Below, piece after piece: positions 6,069 through 9,415 of a DNA stretch of 9,415 bases (positions within the stretch are counted from its first letter, which is position 1; each line of letters starts with the position of its first letter). Origin of the DNA: HGM04593 sp045647885 (lineage in GTDB: Bacteria; Bacteroidota; Bacteroidia; Bacteroidales; Bacteroidaceae); contig JAZRMX010000034.1 of assembly GCA_045647885.1 (NCBI GenBank), positions 1-9,415 of the forward strand, given 5' to 3'. Under the pieces are notes generated by a model, which was not told the DNA's origin, did no database searches, and worked only from the letters and a program-made list of their open reading frames with translations. Made by a program: the position numbers and the translations under genes.

Positions 6069-7097
6069 ATGAAATTAAAGACTATAGCCATTTCCTTGCT
6101 CCTCGTTGCTATAATCGCCGGGGTTGCATTACTGCTTGGGCTCTATACACTTAAAGGGCCGGTAATAAAGCTTGAAGAGACTGCGTACATATACATATAC
6201 CCGTACGACAATGCCGAGACCATTATGGAGAAGATTGAAGAGGCAGCCCACCCCACCACAATGCTGGGTTTCAAGCTTCTTGCCAAGCACAACAACCTTG
6301 ACAAGCAGAAAAAAACCGGCCGTTACGCCATACACAACGGAGATAATATGCACAGCCTGTATCTGCGCCTGGTGAGCAACAGCCAGACTCCGATTATGGC
6401 AACCATACCACCCACACGCACCATAGACCAGCTCATCGCCACAGTGAGCAAGCAGTTTATGTTCAGCGCCGAAAGCCTGGACCGTCTATTGATGAACAGA
6501 CATTATTACACCTATCTGGGATACACCAGAGAGACGCTGTCCTGCATTTTCATACCGGACAGCTATGAGATGTACTGGGATGTCTCCCCCGAAAAATTTA
6601 TGATAAGAATGTTGCGCGAGCACGACCTCTTCTGGAACGAGAGCCGCCGCAACAAAGCGAAAGCCATCGGCCTGACAATAAAGGAGGTGGCTACACTCGC
6701 ATCAATAGTAGACGAAGAGACTAACAACAACGCCGAGAAGCCCATTGTGGCCGGGTTATACATAAACCGCCTGAAACGCGGCATTCCCCTGCAGGCCGAC
6801 CCTACGATAAAATTCGCCCTCGGTGACTTTGCACGCAAGCGCATTCTGAAAAAGGACCTCGAAACAGACTCGCCCTACAACACTTACAAGCACAAAGGAT
6901 TGCCTCCCGGCCCCATACGCATACCAAGCAAACAGGCAATAGAAAGTGTTCTAAACTACACAAAGCACAACTATATATATATGTGTGCAAAAGAGGACTT
7001 TTCGGGAACACACAACTTTGCCAACACCCTATCCGAGCATAACAAGAACGCACAACGCTACCAGCAAGCACTAAACAAGCTAAAAATAACCAAATGA
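6069..7097 (+). CDS. mltG: Endolytic murein transglycosylase MltG (YceG family)
   Basis: This membrane-anchored enzyme cleaves nascent glycan strands in the periplasm and is thought to end peptidoglycan polymerisation. It has 342 residues, the usual length. A short basic N-terminus precedes one membrane segment (about 5-25). A LysM-like region follows, then the YceG catalytic domain from about 155. Motifs: FIPDSYEMYW (161-170), TLASIVDEET (209-218), in which E217 aligns with E. coli catalytic E218, YINRLKRGIPLQADPT (231-246), SPYNTYKHKGLPPGPI (268-283), and a C-terminal HNFANTLSEHN (315-325). All expected catalytic-site residues are present. The stop overlaps the start of the next gene (ATGA), implying translational coupling with the hexosaminidase. 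Confidence 0.95.
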   Translation: MKLKTIAISLLLVAIIAGVALLLGLYTLKGPVIKLEETAYIYIYPYDNAETIMEKIEEAAHPTTMLGFKLLAKHNNLDKQKKTGRYAIHNGDNMHSLYLRLVSNSQTPIMATIPPTRTIDQLIATVSKQFMFSAESLDRLLMNRHYYTYLGYTRETLSCIFIPDSYEMYWDVSPEKFMIRMLREHDLFWNESRRNKAKAIGLTIKEVATLASIVDEETNNNAEKPIVAGLYINRLKRGIPLQADPTIKFALGDFARKRILKKDLETDSPYNTYKHKGLPPGPIRIPSKQAIESVLNYTKHNYIYMCAKEDFSGTHNFANTLSEHNKNAQRYQQALNKLKITK

Positions 7098-8716
7098 GAA
7101 GAACACTTACCCTCACCACCTGTGCGCTGCTATTCACAGCAGCAATATTGGCACAAAACCCCACAGCAGCCCTAATACCGATGCCAAACAAAATAACGGT
7201 AAACGAGCAGGGCAAAAGTTTCAACCTAAAAGAAAGGAACACCATTGCGTGCCGAAACCTTCCCTGCGAATCGTTTGCAGCAAGAGAGCTTGCGCGCATA
7301 ATTGAGGAGCGCACCGGTGTGAAGCTTACGCAGAGCAAAAAGGGAGACATTACACTATGTATAGACACAGCAATGCAGGGCAAGGAGCACTACTCCATTG
7401 ATATAACAAGCAAAAAAATCACCATAAAAGGCGCAACCGAAGAGGCACTTCTGCAAGCCACAAGAACAATTGACCAGATACTGCTGGGCGACCAGACAAA
7501 CAGTAGCAACGGGAAAATAGCAGCCATCGCCATTGACGATGAACCACGTTACAGCCACCGCGCCATAATGCTCGACCCCGCACGTCACTTCCTGCCCGTG
7601 AGAGATGTAAAATTCTTCATCGACCAAATGGCAAAATACAAGTACAATATACTACAGCTACACCTCACCGACGACCAAGGCTGGCGCGTGGAAATAAAAA
7701 GCCACCCACTACTAACCGAGAAAGGAGCTTTCCGCAACAAGCAGGGCAGCAACCAAGGCCCCGACAACGGTTACTATACACAAGAGGAGCTGAAAGAGCT
7801 TGTACAGTATGCCGGCGAGCGCGGAATAGAGATAATCCCCGAGCTCGACATTCCCGGCCACTCTGTGGCCATACTCGCCGCCTACCCACAGATTGGTTGC
7901 GCTTTTCGCCACAACGACGAAAAGAACCTAAACACAACAACAAATATGATGGTGTGCGCCTGCAGCGAGGAAGCCTACAACATATATGCCGACATTTTCA
8001 AGGAGCTTGCCGAGATTTTCCCCTCACCTTTCATACACCTCGGCGGTGACGAAGCTGCCATAAAGAGCAACTGGGCAAAGTGCGACAACTGCCTCGCCCT
8101 GATGAAAGAAAACGGCTACACCAGCCCTGCACAGCTGATGAATATATTCTTCGGCAAGATGCTCGACGAGGTGCGCAAGAACGGCAAAAAGCCTATATTG
8201 TGGTGCGAACTCGACAATATATGGCCGCCCGCAAACGACTATCTTTTCCCCTACCCCGACGATGTAACTCTCGTCACCTGGCGCAATGCCCTCACCCCTA
8301 AATGTATTGAGCTCACACGCCAGCACGGGCACAACCTGATAATGGCTCCTGGCGAACACGCCTATTTCGACTACCCGCAATACCCGGGCGACCTGCCCGA
8401 GCACGGCAATTGGGGAATGCCCGTCACCACTCTTGAACAGACCTACGCTCTCGACCCCGGCTATGGCCTACCGCAAGAAGAACAAGCGCATATAATAGGA
8501 GTTATGGGCACGCTGTGGGGCGAAGCCATACGCGACATAAACCGCGTGTGCTATATGGCTTTCCCTCGCGCTCTCGCCCTTGCCGAGGCGGGTTGGAGCA
8601 ACCCTTCACAGCGCAGTTGGGAGAGTTTTAAAGAGCGCCTCTACCCAAACATTACCGATCTTATGAAGCACGGTGTTTCCGTGCGCGTTCCGTTTGAGAT
8701 TGCTCCGCGGAAATAA
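7094..8716 (+). CDS. Exported beta-N-acetylhexosaminidase, GH20
   Basis: This hydrolase removes non-reducing terminal beta-GlcNAc or GalNAc by substrate-assisted catalysis. It has 540 residues. A signal peptide (MRRTLTLTTCALLFTAAILA) is followed by the N-terminal GH20b domain (about 25-150). The catalytic barrel runs from about 152 to the C-terminus. Motifs: LHLTDDQGWRVEIKSHPLL (189-207), IIPELDIPGHS (247-257), and IHLGGDEA with the catalytic pair D319-E320. W370, W396, W475 (GTLWGE) and W501 are likely sugar-contact tryptophans. There is no lipobox, so the product is periplasmic or secreted. The start overlaps mltG by 4 bp. The partner suggests a role in trimming peptidoglycan fragments, but GH20 enzymes of Bacteroidales also act on host glycans, and the sequence cannot decide between them. 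Confidence 0.94.
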   Translation: MRRTLTLTTCALLFTAAILAQNPTAALIPMPNKITVNEQGKSFNLKERNTIACRNLPCESFAARELARIIEERTGVKLTQSKKGDITLCIDTAMQGKEHYSIDITSKKITIKGATEEALLQATRTIDQILLGDQTNSSNGKIAAIAIDDEPRYSHRAIMLDPARHFLPVRDVKFFIDQMAKYKYNILQLHLTDDQGWRVEIKSHPLLTEKGAFRNKQGSNQGPDNGYYTQEELKELVQYAGERGIEIIPELDIPGHSVAILAAYPQIGCAFRHNDEKNLNTTTNMMVCACSEEAYNIYADIFKELAEIFPSPFIHLGGDEAAIKSNWAKCDNCLALMKENGYTSPAQLMNIFFGKMLDEVRKNGKKPILWCELDNIWPPANDYLFPYPDDVTLVTWRNALTPKCIELTRQHGHNLIMAPGEHAYFDYPQYPGDLPEHGNWGMPVTTLEQTYALDPGYGLPQEEQAHIIGVMGTLWGEAIRDINRVCYMAFPRALALAEAGWSNPSQRSWESFKERLYPNITDLMKHGVSVRVPFEIAPRK

Positions 8717-8934
8717 GTGGATTAAACTGCTGAGGCTGATTGGATGGGCTACCCGAAATTTGTGGCGCAATTTTGCTCTAAAATTCCCGGTTACCCGCAC
8801 TGCGTGCTACTAATCACTGATGATGCTACCGATTTTGCAAGCCAAATTCGCTATTCCCAAAAACAGAGCTACTCCAAGCTCTATTCTTTAACGGTAACGG
8901 TTTCTTTAAAACATTACTTCTGCCGCCGACATTC
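8717..8934. other. Gene-free stretch after the hexosaminidase gene
   Basis: I see no gene. Two weak foldbacks are visible: 8747-8762 against 8784-8799 (about 12 of 16 pairs), and AGAGCT / ACTCCA / AGCTCT (8865-8882) followed by ATTCTTT, which could serve as a poor terminator for mltG and the hexosaminidase gene. The word CCCAAAAACAGAGC near 8856 resembles a word in the inverted-repeat arms (around 86-98). Confidence 0.35.
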
Positions 8935-8960
8935 GGGCGCACACATCGGTGCGCCCCTAC
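8935..8960 (-). repeat. GTAG palindrome copy 14 (GGGCGCAC type)
   Basis: GGGCGCAC / ACATCG / GTGCGCCC then CTAC; perfect 8-bp stem. It is an isolated copy nearly 8 kb from the array and the cleanest example of the third stem version. Confidence 0.85.
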
Positions 8961-9060
8961 AACAAGAACGACCATTACAAAAGCAATTTTCAAAATAGAA
9001 CCGGCACCGCAAGTAACACAATTAAAGGCTGCTGCTGTTTAGAAAACAGGCCAGGACATA

Positions 9061-9101
9061 GTGCGGTATGCCGTTATTTTACTCACAAAGCAATACCGCA
9101 C
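9061..9101. other. Nine-bp stem palindrome
   Basis: GTGCGGTAT (9061-9069) pairs perfectly with ATACCGCAC (9093-9101) across 23 bases. There is no T run on either side, so it is not a usual terminator. It might be an operator-like site or part of another repeat. The rest of 8961-9188 shows no gene. Confidence 0.45.
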
Positions 9102-9188
9102 GCTTCAGGAGCCCCCAAACTGCGACGAACAGCTTTTAATGGCTCAGTAGCAAAAAGGTGTGGGCACTCACCATATACGATACCAACA

Positions 9189-9415
9189 ATCTTGCTTTTG
9201 ACTTCTCGGTGTTATTTGTCGGTTATTCTCTCATTGAAAATATATCTTTGACGTTCTTTGTCGCGCAAAGAACCAAACGCCCGGCACGCGGAAGGAATAG
9301 TCGCCGTTACATTTGTTCAGGAATTGTTAAAACAATATCCTTCAGTCTGCAACGGCTTGTCGCTTGTCATTGACGCTCTGTTTTTGGCGCTGTGGAATTA
9401 AGCTCTGCTTAATCG
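9189..9415. repeat. Long inverted repeat, right arm
   Basis: This is the reverse complement of the left arm (58-286): 113 of 115 bases match over 9301-9415, with diverged similarity inward to about 9189. The window ends at the last matching base, so the arm may continue. It includes the hairpin ATTAAGC / TCT / GCTTAAT (9397-9413), the covarying hairpin at 9253-9273, and a TATCTTTG box (9243-9250) just before it. A plus-strand frame here ends in the same SFSLQRLVACH as the left arm. Confidence 0.88.
9253..9273. other. Hairpin in right inverted-repeat arm
   Basis: GTTCTTTG (9253-9260) pairs with CAAAGAAC (9266-9273) around TCGCG. It corresponds to 202-226 in the left arm with a shared loop core and changed but still paired stem. 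Confidence 0.7.

Noticed and set aside
7665..7943. Minus-strand frames opposite the hexosaminidase gene
   Set aside because: They lie wholly inside a strongly supported GH20 gene and show no recognisable domain.
8949..9251. 100-residue plus-strand frame
   Set aside because: It starts inside a GTAG palindrome, crosses the 9061-9101 palindrome and enters the right repeat arm. No domain or leader features were seen.
100..9373. Matching short frames in both arms ending SGIVKTISFSLQRLVACH, as a possible small protein family
   Set aside because: Nucleotide identity continues past the stop codons to the end of the arms. The two base differences within the near-identical part are one silent and one not, and the N-terminal halves differ. 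Nothing favours protein-level selection.
58..9415. Composite transposon or integrated element bounded by insertion sequences
   Set aside because: The arms encode no transposase, the contents are housekeeping envelope genes plus a tRNA, and no target duplication can be seen.

Overview
The window looks like a chromosomal segment from a Bacteroidales bacterium (Bacteroides/Prevotella-like). The evidence is a Bacteroides-type serine palmitoyltransferase, a tyrosine-rich-tail Wzc kinase with a G-A-D Walker A' motif, -7 promoter boxes of the Bacteroidetes TAnnTTTG type, and A/T-rich leaders without Shine-Dalgarno sequences. I do not assign a genus.

Layout. Positions 1-1124 hold no gene. They contain an imperfect palindrome (1-58), one arm of a long inverted repeat (58-286), an array of about a dozen short GTAG-headed palindromes (295-1108), and a MITE-like palindromic element in the middle of that array (492-627). 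On the minus strand, reading right to left, come a polysaccharide-export lipoprotein (wza, 5059-5862), a Wzc-type tyrosine kinase/co-polymerase (wzc, 2603-5050), serine palmitoyltransferase (spt, 1258-2445), and tRNA-Pro(TGG) (1163-1239), which ends in an intrinsic terminator (1125-1151). On the plus strand, diverging from wza across a 206-bp promoter region, are the endolytic murein transglycosylase mltG and a GH20 beta-hexosaminidase (7094-8716) that overlap by 4 bp. Positions 8717-9415 hold no gene: weak hairpins, one more GTAG palindrome (8935-8960) and the second arm of the inverted repeat (9189-9415).

How the genes fit together. All protein genes concern the cell envelope. Wza and Wzc are the outer-membrane and inner-membrane parts of a polysaccharide exporter. 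Spt makes the first sphingolipid intermediate. MltG cuts nascent peptidoglycan, and the exported hexosaminidase removes terminal GlcNAc/GalNAc from glycans. No glycosyltransferase, flippase or polymerase is present, so Wza-Wzc is an orphan pair here.

The most unusual content is non-coding. The outer ends of the window are about 230-bp inverted repeats (113 of 115 bases identical in the outer part) about 9 kb apart. They share a hairpin whose two stems differ by compensatory changes. The 26-bp palindromes come in three stem versions with compensatory changes, carry GTAG at the stem foot, and are arranged in head-to-head and tail-to-tail pairs with repeated spacers. That architecture resembles REP/BIME elements mobilised by REP-associated tyrosine transposases, but no such transposase is encoded here.
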